A stretch of 40,638 nt of DNA from assembly GCA_001931905.2 (NCBI GenBank), contig MSJI02000453.1:1-40638 (forward strand), read 5' to 3'. This DNA is from Cladosporium sp. IMV 00045 (lineage: Eukaryota; Ascomycota; Dothideomycetes; Cladosporiales; Cladosporiaceae). A model generated the notes under the pieces. The model ran no database searches. It had not been told where the DNA came from and saw only the letters and a program-made list of their open reading frames with translations. Each line of letters opens with the position of its first letter. The stretch's first letter is position 1. The position numbers and the translations under genes were made by a program. This document shows positions 20,799 to 32,241 of this stretch, in pieces.

Positions 20799-23700
20799 CT
20801 AGTGGAGGAGAATATCCCACTGCGCTGGCGCAGTGAAAGCACCCTCATTGCTCTCGGCCTTGCCAGCGCCGAAGCCCTTGGCAGACCACTTCTCGACGCC
20901 CTCCAGGCCCTTGAGCGCCTCGCCGTACTGGGCGAAAACGTCGGCGTTGAGCTGCTCGTAGACGGCGTAGTTCTTGGGCCACTGTCCGTAGCGCTGGAAG
21001 GCGAGCTTGAGGAGCTTGAGGTGCGTCTTGACCTCGGCGCTGCGGTCGACCGTGTTCTCGGAGTCCTCCGCGTCCTCAGGGCCGCTGACCTTGACGCCGT
21101 GCTCGGCCAGGATGGCCGCGGCGGTGTCGTCCTCGTCGTCCTGGTTGCCGGAGCCCTCGGCGACGAACCAGCGGAGGATGTCCTCCTCGACGAGGATGGC
21201 TTTCTTGAAGTAGTCGGCAGAGAGGGTGCCGGCGCTCTTGTCGCTGGCGGCGTTCTTCTGGTAGAACTGGCCGGTGCTGGTGTACAGCTGGGCCAGGATC
21301 TGGAATGCCTCCAGGGTCGCGGGGTGGGAGATACCGTGGGCGCGGCGCAGGTTGTAGGAGATGTCCTCGCACAGGCGGATAGCCTTGACGGGATGACCGG
21401 CAAGGTAGCGGGCGCAGACAAGACGCTGGCCCAGGTTGAGCAGTGCCTCGGCGGGCCAGGTGCGCTGGGCCTCACGAGTGTTCCACAGGGAAGTGAGGAG
21501 CCACTCGAGAGTCTCGTAGTCGCCCTGCTCGCCAAGAAGAGCGATAAGCTCGTTGAGCTCGGTGAGCTGGACCTGGGCAAGGTTGATATCCTGGTCCTGG
21601 CAGATGGTAAGAATCTCCTTGACAATCTTGTTGGAGAGCTGAAGCAGCTTCTTGCGGAGGGTCTCGTCGGGGCACTTGTTCTCACCACGGCCATCGAGCT
21701 GGGAAGCGAGTTCGAAGCCCATGCTAATGGCGCCAGGCTTCTCGTAGCCCTTCTGGACCTGAGCGTACTTGAAGCCAACGTTAGCAATGTCGTAAGCCTC
21801 GGCGAACTTGTTGCCAGCAATAAGCTTGTTAAGGTTGCGATTTGTGGCAACGATGACAGCACGGACGAAGTCGGGCCTCTTCTTGGCACCGAGGAAGTCA
21901 AGAATACCGGTGATGAAGATGGTAGGAGAGGTGTTCTTAGCCTCGAGGTTGAAGCTAGAAAGGTCGCGCTGGACGAAGAGCGCGACGATCTGCTGCTCCA
22001 GAGAGTGGGCCTGCTCCTTGCGGTTGCGCTTCACGAGGAAGTAACGAAGAGGAGCGGCGGCGATGACGATCTTGTCAAGGCCGCTGCGACCAGAAGTGAC
22101 CTTCTTGAAGTTCTGGTAGTACATACGCTCGGCGAGAAGCTCGGCGAAGATCTCAGACCAGGTGAGGGAGAGGTCAGAGCGCATGTGGTACTCGAGAGAG
22201 GCCAGGAAGACAAGAGCAGAGTTACTGCTCTTCTGGGTGACATCGAAGGTGGAGCGAGATCCGGCACGCCTCTCCTTGGCAATGACCTGAGAGCGCAGAT
22301 CCTCAATGAGCTCCTGTGCGCGCTGGGTCTGCTGGCTGGCCTGGAAGATCTGCGCAATAGACTGCGCGGACTGCATAGCCTGCTCCTGAGAGACCTGCTC
22401 GCTGGTGGTAATCTCGGACACAGCAGCGTTGATAGACTTGAAGGCCTCCTCGGTTTTCTTCTGACGGAAGTCGAGCATGGTGACTTCACGGAGGCTGTTG
22501 AGGGTGGTCTCATCAGCGTAGCCGTAGTGGGCCTGATGCTCCTGGAGCTGCTCGCTGAAAAGGCTCCTGGCCTCGCTGAGGGTCTCAGTAGAGACGTCCT
22601 TCTGCTCGACCAGCCTGCGGCGGAAGATGTTAGTCTTCTGCTGCTTCAAACTACGGCTCTCGGAAGAGTTGCTGGAAGACTGTTGGAGCAGCTCCTGGAT
22701 GATCGAGAGCTGCCTGCTCTCAGAGCTAGAAGAAGTGCTCTGCTCGCAGACGTGGTTGTATGCCGAAAGCGCAGACTTGGAGATGGAGGCAGAGGCTCCG
22801 AAGTGGGACTTGGTGGTCTTCTGGAACTCATCAGTCATACGGATGATGGTCTCTTGGTCGGCCTGGGTAGCCTCAAGAGACTGGCGGTAGCGGTCGTAGA
22901 GGTTCTGCGCGAACGTAGCGTCACTGAACTGCTGGACAGACTTGGTCTGGTTGATGAAGGTGTTCCACAGCAGGGAGAAGGTGGCAGTGGCATCGATATA
23001 GCGACGCTCGGCCCAGTACTGAGTGGCAAGGATGTTGGCGGCCTCGAACGACTTAGCGTCGACTGACTTGGACTCCTTGGTGAGTGCAGTAACGAGCTGC
23101 TGGTAGTACTCGATCCAGTACGGGTGAGTACGGGCATTCTGGCGAGTGCGAGAACCAAGCTCGTACAAGGTAGAGATGGTGAGCTCGTGAGTGGGTCCGT
23201 TGATGCGAGTGTAGACAGCAAGAACCTCCTGAAGGATGCTGATGGACCTGTCAGGGTAGCCGTACTTGTCGTAGATGTTGATCAGCTGGACCTTGGTCTT
23301 CTCGAGGAGATCCTTGTGCTCCTTGGGCGAGTTGAGAGCAGCGCGGAAGAGGCGAAGGTAGACGTCAATGGCCTTCTCAATCTTCCTCTGGGCAAAGTAG
23401 GCCTGCGTCAACTGTTCGATCAGGACAAGGTTCTCCTGGAGGAAGCTAGAAGACACGGTGATGCTCTGGAGAGACTCCGAGAAGAAGGAGGACCAAGTAC
23501 GCTGCAGAGTCAAGTGAATGAGCTCGATCGCCTCCTCGTACTGGTGGTTCTCGATGTACTTCCTAGACTCCTGCTGAACCTGCGAAACAGTGGAAGCAGT
23601 GACGGTCTTGCTCGAGTTCGCGAGCTGCTCCCTGAACAGAAGCTCCCTAGAGCTCTGAGACATGGAGCTGGAGGCGTTGTTGGTTTGGTTGCTCTGGAGC

Positions 23701-26700
23701 AGCTCAGAGGTAGCCTGCTCGATCCACTCTTCAAATCTGCTGGTGGTACTGGACTGATCCTTCTTGAAGTGCCTCTGGTACGACTCAGCCTGGCGGTAGA
23801 TGCTGAGAGCAGCGCTGCTGTGACCAAAGGCTCTGAGGGTGTGGGCAGACTCGGTCAGCCTGCTGATGATCTTCTCGCTGAAGGAAAGCTCGTGGTGACG
23901 GTACTCCTCAGCCAACAGAACAAGGGCACCAGACGCTTCGGTCTTGCGCTCCTGCTTCTCGAGAGACTTGGCGTAGGAGTTGACGGCATCCAACTTGCGC
24001 TCGTGCCATTCAGTAGAGAGCGTGCCGCGGCAGATAGTGGAAAGCTGGTTCCAGAGGTCGACGTAGATCTCCTCCGACTCCTCGTACTTCTTCTGGGAGT
24101 CGAAAGATCTGGCGCGCTCAAGAAGCTCGCCGGCAGCGGTCAGATCGAGGGTACCGGTGGTCTCCTCCTCGTCTTCGATAGGACCAAAGACATTGTCGAT
24201 ATGGTCAATGTTCTTGTGCTGCTTCTTGCGGAGCTTGCCGCCAAGGCTGTCCTTGACGCCGCCATCAACGCCACCATAGCGGTCGAAGTCGCCACCGGTC
24301 TGGCGGCTCCTGTCTTGCTGGGTGGTGAGAGTCTCAATCTTCTCCTTCTCGTTGATGTGCGTGTACAAGTCGATGAGCTGCTGGCGGGTGTTGACGACGA
24401 GCTCAGAGGTGGTGCCAAACTGCTTCTCGTACGCAGTGATCAAGACCTGGAGCACGCGCTCGCGCTGAGTCATGATCTCGGTGCGGGTAGTAGAGGTCAT
24501 CTGGGAAGAGAGAGTGAGGAAGCGGTTACCGCACTCAATAGTGACTGGGTTGCTCGGGCTCAGAACGTTCTGACCGATAGTGGTAGCGTAGAAGTACAAC
24601 TTGGTCGCCTCGCGGTCATTGCCCATGGGGACATAGTAGGCAGCAGTGTTGATGTACGACTGCATGACAGAGGGGTGGTTCTGAGTGAAAATCTCAGAGC
24701 GAATGCGGCCAACGAGGGTGTGGAGGTCAACCTCTTGAGAGCCAGGGTACTGGTCGTCCCAGCAGATCCACTCAAGCACGGGCATGACAGGAGAGCTAGG
24801 GAACGCCTTCTTGAGCTCTGCAGGCACCTTCGGGGCGGCATTGCCGCTAGTAGCGAAGGGAGTCTGCTCGAAGTGGGTGGTCCAGTAGCGGATGGTGTAC
24901 TCCAACAGAGGGAACCTGGAGAAGAGCTTGCTAGAGAGTGTGAAGTCGCTGTTGTCAAGAGTGGGCATGCCATCCTTGGGCAGGACGCTGTTGGCGTAGG
25001 TCAGGGTGCGGAGCAAGAAGTCGATCTGGGGGCTCTTGTGAGACAGAGGGATCTTGGTCTGGTCAATGAGCGGCTGCAGAACAGTCTGCAGAGTAGTGGT
25101 GACCTGGCCGTGACGGGGACGGACGACGTCGCGCTTGACGGACAGAAGCGGCTTCACAGACTCGATCACTGAGTTGACAGTCGGCGGGGTGGAGGTCACC
25201 TCAGCGCTGTCGGGCTTGACAGAGAGCAGGCATGCAATCTCGTCAACCGTGATGGGACGAGTGCTGACAGTCAGCCAAGACAGCAGAAGTCTCGACTCAG
25301 TGGTCGGCTGCAGAGTGGTCAAGAGCTTGCTAACCAGGTCGGTGACCGAAGGCGGCGAGCTCTTGAGAGTCTGCAGAGCCTTGTCGAAAGACTCATTCGT
25401 CTCGTAGCGCAGAGCCTCGGTGAGGAGGATGGTCCACAAGAAGGAGCCCTTGCTAGCGTCAAGGATGCTAGCAATGATGGTCTCCTGCTCGTGGGCAGGC
25501 TTCTTGGTGAAGATGGGCACACGAGCCAGCGAGCGAAGAGCGACAGTGTGGATGTCATCTCTGGTATCCTCCGGCGCAATCTTGTAGGTCTGGCCGCGAG
25601 CACCAGATGGCAGTGCAAGCGACTGAGACAGACCGATGAGCTTGGTGCGCTTGCCACGGCCGACAGCCTTGGTGAGCTTCTCAAGGAGCTGCTGGCCAGC
25701 TGCCTGGCCACCAACGACCTCGTCGAGACCATCGACGATGATGATGCTGCTGTTGGCTCCCTCGAGAGGACGCTGAAGAGCCTCGATGAGGGCGTTCCAC
25801 AGGTGATTTTCGTACGCTTGGGGGTCGGCGGTACGGCGGGACTCGTGGTATGCGTTCACAAGGGCGTGGTAACTGTAAGAAAGCAAAGATTAGCTCCTGT
25901 TCGCAACGTCAATGAATGTTGTGATTCCAACTCACAGGCCAAGGTTGCCGACGCGGTTCGCCAAGAGCTGGTAAAGAATGCTCTTGACAGTGTGGAGGGT
26001 AGTTGCCTCAGATTTGACGGCGCCTGAAAAAGTTAGTAAACGATTCAAATTGGAGGAGACGCGGAAACCTTACCAATTGAGACGTAAATAGTCTGGAGGG
26101 TCTGACGGGCAACGGGACGCTGCAGCCTCTCGGCGATAGCAGCGGAAAGGGTGGTCTTGCCAGAACCTGCAGGACCAGTGAGGAGCAAGCACTCGTTGCT
26201 GCCCTTGACGAAGTTGGTGAGGTTCTCTTGGAACCAGAGACCAGTGCGCTCAGCGAGCTGATCGATGAAGGTAGTGTGATCACTGCCGAGCATCTCAAGC
26301 ACGCCATCCTGGGGCGAAAGCCACTTAGTCAAGACATCGATGCTGAGCGCGTCGGAGGTGTCGGCCTCAGATTCGATCTGGTAGCTCCAGATGAGGTTGG
26401 CAATGTGAGAACGACGGCTGGTGGTAGCCTCAAGAGTTTCGCCGAAAACCTCGTAAAGGTCCAAAGTGACCTCACCCTCAGTCAAGCTCTGGACAGTCTT
26501 GTAGAAGTAAACCGCCACCTCGACCACAAGAGTGACCAAATCGGTGTACATGTGGCAGAGCTGCTCTTGCACCTCGTGAGTGCATGACAGAAGCTCAGAG
26601 CGGTCGAGCAGCGAGCTAATGGTGAGAGCAGATTTGTAGAAAAGACCAAAGGCCTTGTCGAGAGCATCGGAGTTCTCGTGGCCGAGCTCCAAGAGCAGGC

Positions 26701-27145
26701 GGATGTGAGAGTATGCCAACTCTGCGGCGGCATTGGTTCCAAGAGCGAAGCCTTGAATCGCAGTTTCGAATTTGTGAAGGCGCTCCGCAACGTACAGAGC
26801 CCTAATGAGGACAGTATCCCAGGTGCTGCCCTGGTGAGGTAGCGTAGAAAGACGCTCGGCGCGAATCCATTGCACAAGCTTAATGAAGGAAGTCTCGCCA
26901 ACACTTTGAACAACGCCCGAGCCCAGCTCAAGAGCGCTCTTCCTCTTGATTGCTTGTGCAGAGTCGTGGACCACCGAAATCTTGTTCGACTGGCCACGGG
27001 TAGAGGAGCCCAGTTTTGAGCTGCTAGAGAAAGCGCCATTGACCTGGCTCAAGGAGGAAACAGAGCCCGAAGGTGTTCTGTTGGAAGGGCTGAAGGCGCC
27101 ATTCTGGTGGCTAGCCCAGTTACCGGAGCTCATTCTCATCGTCAT
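20799..27145 (-). CDS. NACHT NTPase with long TPR-like C-terminus (fungal NLR-like)
   Basis: A 2077-residue STAND-type protein. Minus-strand exons are 27145-26074, 26023-25936 and 25872-20799; introns are 50 and 63 bases. Residues 1-60 are Ser-rich and disordered. About 85-300 is helical and resembles the DUF7708-like domain before NACHT in many fungal NLRs (inference). The NACHT domain starts with Walker A GPAGSGKT at 324-331 and has Walker B IIIVDGLDE near 430-438. The remainder, over 1,400 residues, is mostly helical with TPR-like segments such as YEEAIELIHLTLQRTW, ERRYIDATATFSLLWNTF and KAIDVYLRLFRAAL, plus Ser/Gln-rich linkers. No HET, PNP or lipase effector domain is seen. Codon use is strongly biased to C/G endings, unlike most neighbours, and leaves long open antisense frames. 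This suggests high expression and a conserved cellular role rather than a fast-evolving incompatibility gene. Function unknown. Confidence 0.85.
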
Positions 27146-30100
27146 TATTACCCTCTAATTAGTGTACAAGGTATGGGGTAAGGTCATAAAATTACAATAG
27201 AGGTGTGTTGTTTTGTGTGAGGGAGGAGGGATTGGAGGAAGGAATAGTGGGAAGGGAAGCAAGAAATCGCCTTACGCTCGAGGGAACAATCGCATGTTTA
27301 AGCAGCTACGACAGCTCAGGGCAGGCTGATGGCGGAGATCAGCAGAACCTCCGAAATGTGACGAAGTGACCCAATGTTACCCTGCATCACATCATGGTTG
27401 TCTGTGTCTGTAGGCTCGATCGATGTTTAAACGCCACACTTGCAGCAAACGTCCTCTGGTTCGACCTTCGGTAAACAAGAGCTCGAGCAACGAGTATGAC
27501 ACCAGTGCTGAATCAGGCAATTGAAAGAAGTGGAGACGAGTCCAGTCGATGCCCCAAGCGAAAGAGCTTCGTCAACCGATGCGGAGACGATACAGAAATG
27601 GCATCAGGGTCGAGGATGGTGATGCTGTGTTCGGTGTCGTCAAGTGAGGTGGACGGAGAATAGAGGGTGGCCCGAGCCGAAAGCTCTCGAAGCGATGAGA
27701 TGATGAGGTCTCTGTGTGGAGGCATGCCTGCACTACCTGCATTGTCTCCATTGACTTAAGCGCCGTCTGTTCACCCTATGCAAGTTATAGCTTCGCGCGA
27801 GGCGAGTATGGTGGCAGGTATGTTGTAGAATATTGGGCTCTGAGAGGTTACCACTGTGCTGGAAATATGATGTTCATCCTTAGTTAAGTCCTTACAAGGC
27901 GCCGACCATGGCGCACAAGCAGTCGAGCTCACCTCGGGGCGAGCGAATACATCAGCAGACTCCTGGGCGCCGCGGTCGCTAAAGGTCTGGCTCATGCACG
28001 GCAACAATGCAACACCGAGCGCAGGACGAGGCCATGCTCTCATTTCATGATATCACGTACCATGTATGTATGAGTAGTAGTCCAATGGTTTGGAATACTA
28101 TCCAGCTCGCTACTGCAGGATGCGACAAGGATCAGAGCGATCGTAACCCTTGTTGGAGATCAGAGATTTACGAGGTACGGAGGTAGGGTCTTGATGCCCT
28201 CGAGAGCTCTCCCAAAGTCGCTATACGGTCGCAGGACGCCAATACATACGTGCATTGTGATTGTACCGCGGTACACAGTTACTCTGCTGACGAGAGCTGT
28301 GAGAGCACCTTGAAGTCGTTGCCCGCAGACCTTGTGTCTTATTAGTCGTGTAGCTACAGATCTGTCAAACGTCTGCGCCATGCCCTCGTCCACTTGAGCC
28401 TTTTCGGAGTCGTGTCAACGCACTGAGCAACCTTGTCGTGGAAAGAGTGGAGTCTGAGGTTGCCAGATTGGCAAAAGAGACGAGGTTGGAAAAGGAAAGG
28501 ATGTGGGGTGAAGTGTGGATAGATGATGCGGCCATAGTCTGGTTCCAGGACGGCGGCACGCGGCGGGCGGGCAGATCGTTGGCTTCCCCCTAAAGTCAAA
28601 GTAGGAGAACTCTGAGGATGCCACCTTCAACTCTTGCATATACAATCACAAGCGACTCTGTTCATTTTGATGGTTACAAGCTCGTGAAGATTGGCGTTTT
28701 GTGCATTCTTCAAAAACCCAAACAGCATTCAGGAGACCGCTCGACTGCAGCTCATCACCCAGTGTGATCGAACAACGACTTGCACGCGCTAGGGCTTGAT
28801 GGTCGTGCTCTAAGACGAGTTCGTCGTGTAGATGCATGCAGCATGACGGAGACGCGGAGTCGTTTGCACTCACCATCTGCTCTAAGCCAAAATGGGTTTT
28901 TGCAGGTCTACTCACCGTTCTTGCGGACATGCTTCCGTGCATTCGATGGTCTATTCTTCTCTGAGACATGCCCACGGCGGGCGGCTGCTGGCGAGACGCG
29001 TGTTGAATCCTACAGGTGTCTAGGAAACGGCTGGTCTGAGAGCTACCAACAGATCCGCATGTTCGTGTGTTGTCCTTTGTAACTACAGCAGTAAATTAAT
29101 GTTGGCACCACATGAAAATCAGTCGTAGCATCGTAACCTCGCAACCCAGCCGCCTGGGATGGTAGTGCATCTGAAAGGTGGTGATATGATGAATCGTCTC
29201 CACCATCACGCAGCACACTCCGCTTCGCCGCAAACATTTCAAAGTCCGTTCGCTGGCCTCAGCTCCACCGCGAACTTCAATATTCGCGCACCGAGCGTTC
29301 AGATCACTCCCATCATTCATGCACGGCGGCCGATCGCCTGCAATGTTGCTCCCTTGTGCCGGTTCAGCCGTGGTTTCTACCACATATGCACCCCGGCCAG
29401 TTGTCGCTTCGCCCGCCATGCCTGCATCACGCACCCAAGCTGCCGGGCAAGCGTACAGTAGTCGTAGCACAAGTCGTACAGTACTTACTGAGAGGTGTCA
29501 AGGTGGCGCGTGTCACCGTGCTTAACCGGGGCGGGCAAACTTCCTACAGAAGACGGCGAAGGATGGGCCTCCCATTTCGGGGGACGTTTTTGTCACTATT
29601 TGATGGATCGCTCGTGCCTTCAAATCAACGTCTGTATTTGCCGTCACCATACAAAGATTCAGCCTCGCGTCACTGGAAGGCACGGGAAGGAAGCAAGCTA
29701 TCATTTAGAGCTCGATTCACGATCTTGATCCTGAAAGGATGAGCACGGGAGATCGACATCATTGTGCAAGGGTGCTGCCGTGGCAGTAAGGATGATATGC
29801 TCGGGATTTCTGCCGAGCTAAACAAGACATCTTGACTCTGTTGCTCGATCGCTCCAATGTGGCACAGCGGTATCTCCCAGGGACATACGTCGCTACACGC
29901 TCCGATGGAGCTCAGAAAAACGAAAGAGCCGGGCAGCCCAGCCACCAGCATGAAAGGTGTGCCTTCGCGGTACGAGGTATCGATCGACTTTAGCGAAGCC
30001 CTCAACAACCATTGGCAAGCGTACCAGCTTGCTGATGTGTTGAACTACATTATACATTATGATTGCAGGCTCATGCCAACCGAAGCCCGCGCGGCTGGCT

Positions 30101-30631
30101 GAATGTGTAGCTTTCACTAGAAGGTAGGTGATGGTGTAACTATTGTGAGTCTGCAGCTGTAGGCGAAAGCGTTCAGCTTCATAGATGAGCGCCACATATC
30201 GTCCTAGAGGACTGCTAGGCAGCGAATGCCCTCCCAACATCTTGGTACGCCTGGAGCGGACCGCGTGGTCGCGGGCAGATGTGCGGTCCGAGGCAGATAT
30301 GGTAGTTGGATTATCATGACGAAGAGCTCGACAGCTTCTATGAAGGATGACAATTCATGGAGATGCTCTCATGCAGGGTATGGGTGATGAGTTCACATCG
30401 TCGTACATGCAATTGGGCCGCGGAGCAGATCATCACCATCACCATTATCATCATCATGTGGCGCATCAAGCGCGAAGGCGAAAATGTGGCGATGCGTGCT
30501 GTCAAAAATTGGCAGCCGCATGAGCCGACTTCGTTAAAAATGACAGCGAGCAACAAGGCAAAGACATGTTCCATCGGTTTGCTTCCGGTCAGGGTATGAT
30601 ATCAAAACATCAATCAAAAGAGCAAAAGAAA
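27146..30631. other. Gene-poor stretch of about 3.5 kb
   Basis: Many short ORFs occur on both strands (largest 128 codons at 29356-29742) but none has a motif, credible splice pattern or coding-like codon use, apart from the small ORF at 27513-27725, listed separately. A trinucleotide-like ATC/ACC tract lies at about 30428-30457. No transposase, reverse transcriptase or terminal repeats were recognised. The left end must include the NACHT gene promoter. Confidence 0.45.
27513..27725 (-). CDS. Possible small protein of 70 residues
   Basis: Not recognised. The minus-strand ORF begins MPPHRDLIISSLREL and ends RLDSSPLLSIA. Its third positions favour C, much as real genes nearby do, and no other frame here shows that. 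It lies 370 bases upstream of the NACHT ATG in the same direction. It could be a small gene, a first exon or chance. Confidence 0.25.
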   Translation of the reverse strand: MPPHRDLIISSLRELSARATLYSPSTSLDDTEHSITILDPDAISVSSPHRLTKLFRLGHRLDSSPLLSIA

Positions 30632-30713
30632 TGGAGAGGTAGGTGATCGAAACCTAGACCTTCCGCAATCTGCTAGATGCAAAGCGGACGCTCTACCACT
30701 GAGCTACATCCCC
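30632..30713 (-). tRNA. tRNA-Ala (anticodon UGC) with a 10-base intron
   Basis: On the minus strand the gene starts GGGGATG at 30713. The D-arm is GCTC/GAGC, the anticodon stem TCCGC/GCGGA with anticodon TGC at 30681-30679, the variable loop AGGTC, the T-arm TAGGT/ACCTA with loop TTCGATC, and the 3' acceptor strand CCTCTCC plus discriminator A. The anticodon loop region is 17 rather than 7 bases, giving a 10-base intron just 3' of the anticodon at the canonical position. G3:U70, the alanine identity pair, is present. One acceptor-stem mismatch (T6 against C67) is unusual. A TATATATA lies 31-38 bases upstream, and T-runs follow the 3' end as a Pol III terminator. Confidence 0.92.
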
Positions 30714-30743
30714 AAAATCATGCGACATAAGCCACGTGTGCCA

Positions 30744-30751
30744 TATATATA
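30744..30751 (-). promoter_or_regulatory. TATA element upstream of the tRNA gene
   Basis: TATATATA lies 31-38 bases before the first tRNA base. Such elements help Pol III initiation in some fungi, notably fission yeast; here the role is inferred from position only. Confidence 0.35.
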
Positions 30752-31296
30752 CCTTTGGAATTGTTCCCCTCTAGATTTCTCAACCATGGGAACCATCTGG
30801 TTGGCGTAAGCCTGATCTGGTTTGTTTAGATGCTATAGAGCATTTCCTTCAATCGAAAGGATGAGTTGATCCTCGGACAGTACATACCTAGGCACCTTGA
30901 CAAGGCACCTTGATAAGGCTCTTCGCTCGTTGATTGCAATTGATACCAAAACCTCAAAGGCGTCAGCCAAAGCTGAAACTCGTCTCTCTCCGGGCCCTCA
31001 AGATGAATACTCAATGAGCGACCCGAACACGTCGTCTTCCATTCGCATATCACTACAGTCGAAACTGAGAACGACAACTTACAACTCCACCCACAATGCC
31101 AGAATAATCGATGGCAGTATCAATCATCTTTGTTAGCCGCAAGACTTTCCTGGCTCGGAGATAAACGCTGTTCGCTTACAACCACGCTCGGCCGAGCTGA
31201 ATACGAGACGTCCCAAATGGTATAAGCCACATACTGTTCTCCAAGAAGCTGAAAGACGAAGGATCTTAGTGTTTTGTCAGCTGAAAACAAAGTAGC

Positions 31297-31302
31297 TATA
31301 TA
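31297..31302 (+). promoter_or_regulatory. TATA box of the methyltransferase gene
   Basis: TATATA is only 13 bases before the first in-frame ATG (31315) but 94 bases before the ATG at 31396. A usual TATA-to-start distance puts transcription start beyond 31315, so it favours the second ATG. Confidence 0.4.
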
Positions 31303-31395
31303 GCTCCAATTCCCATGCTTCTAGGTTCCTGGGTTTCGTCCATATTCTCAGTCACTCTTCAAGATACCGCATCACTAGGCAAAACACCAGACAAG

Positions 31396-32241
31396 ATGTC
31401 TTCTCCAACAGACAAGGTCGTCATCACAAACGAGCGAGTCACCGGTCCTCCAGGTAAGGAGATGCTGCGGCTCTCGGGACTCGCTCAGGAAAGCAACGCT
31501 GAGATCCTCGACATCGCCTGCGGCGGCGGCATCATAACCAACGAAGTCCTCAACACAGCATCCGAACAGTCCAACCTGCAGCTCAGTCAAATCATTGCCG
31601 GCGACATTGATCCCAATATGCTCATCTTCGTAACCAGACGAAAAGACGCTGCGATCAAAGCCGACTCGACATCAAACTGGTCACAAGTATCGACGGAGAA
31701 AATGGACCAAGCATCTCTCCCCAGTCCAGACTCATCGTTCACGCACGTCTTCAACAATTTTGGCATCTTCTTCTCCCCAATCGAAGACTCAGTCCTCTTC
31801 GAAACCTACCGCGTCCTCAAACCATCCGGCAAAGCAGGCTTTACAAGCTGGAAATCCATCGCCTGGTGGCCTTTGATCGCCGACCCTGCTCTGGCCAAGT
31901 TTCTGCCGGAAGCACCCAAGCTCCCTTCCCCGGAGGGACTGTTTCCTGCGAAAGGTTGGCACGACATGATTGCCATTCCGCCCAAGCTTGAGAAAGCCGG
32001 GTTTCGTGAGGTGGAAGTGTCGGAGTTTAAGTTCGCTCTCGACATAGAGGTGGCGCCGTTTGCGGAGGCGATTACGCTACTTGTGCAGAGTATTGCGAGG
32101 AGAGTGTGGTCTGGGGAGGAGTTTGAGAGGTTTAGCAAAAGGGTTAGTTGGGCGTTGTTGAAGTATATCGATGAACATTACGTGGAAGGGATTGTTGATG
32201 TAACGATGACTGCGATCATCACCTTGGGAGTCAAAGAGTGA
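31396..32241 (+). CDS. Class I SAM-dependent methyltransferase
   Basis: A single-exon protein of 281 residues with the Rossmann-like methyltransferase core (Methyltransf_11/25, UbiE-like). Motif I is EILDIACGGGIITNEVL, motif II the acidic end of IIAGDIDPNML, motif IV near FTHVFNNFGIFF, and the post-core VLKPSGKAGFTSW is typical of the family. Substrate unknown; such proteins methylate small molecules, often in secondary metabolism, but no biosynthetic gene adjoins. The start at 31396 (CAAGATGTCT context) is preferred over 31315 because of the TATA position and because the extra 27 residues are not family-like. The gap 30714-31395 holds the tRNA 5' flank and this promoter, with no other gene. 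Confidence 0.8.
   Translation: MSSPTDKVVITNERVTGPPGKEMLRLSGLAQESNAEILDIACGGGIITNEVLNTASEQSNLQLSQIIAGDIDPNMLIFVTRRKDAAIKADSTSNWSQVSTEKMDQASLPSPDSSFTHVFNNFGIFFSPIEDSVLFETYRVLKPSGKAGFTSWKSIAWWPLIADPALAKFLPEAPKLPSPEGLFPAKGWHDMIAIPPKLEKAGFREVEVSEFKFALDIEVAPFAEAITLLVQSIARRVWSGEEFERFSKRVSWALLKYIDEHYVEGIVDVTMTAIITLGVKE

Noticed and set aside
20666..21901. 411-codon minus-strand frame overlapping the end of the NACHT gene
   Set aside because: It is a Ser/Arg/Thr/Pro-rich out-of-frame reading of the same exon, without motifs.
28160..30240. Numerous 60-128-codon ORFs on both strands in the gene-poor region
   Set aside because: They overlap one another, lack motifs and coding-like codon use, and no splicing scheme joins them into a known family.
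30428..30457. ATC/ACC-rich tract as a coding histidine repeat or CRISPR-like array
   Set aside because: It is a short simple-sequence tract without spacers; no gene surrounds it.
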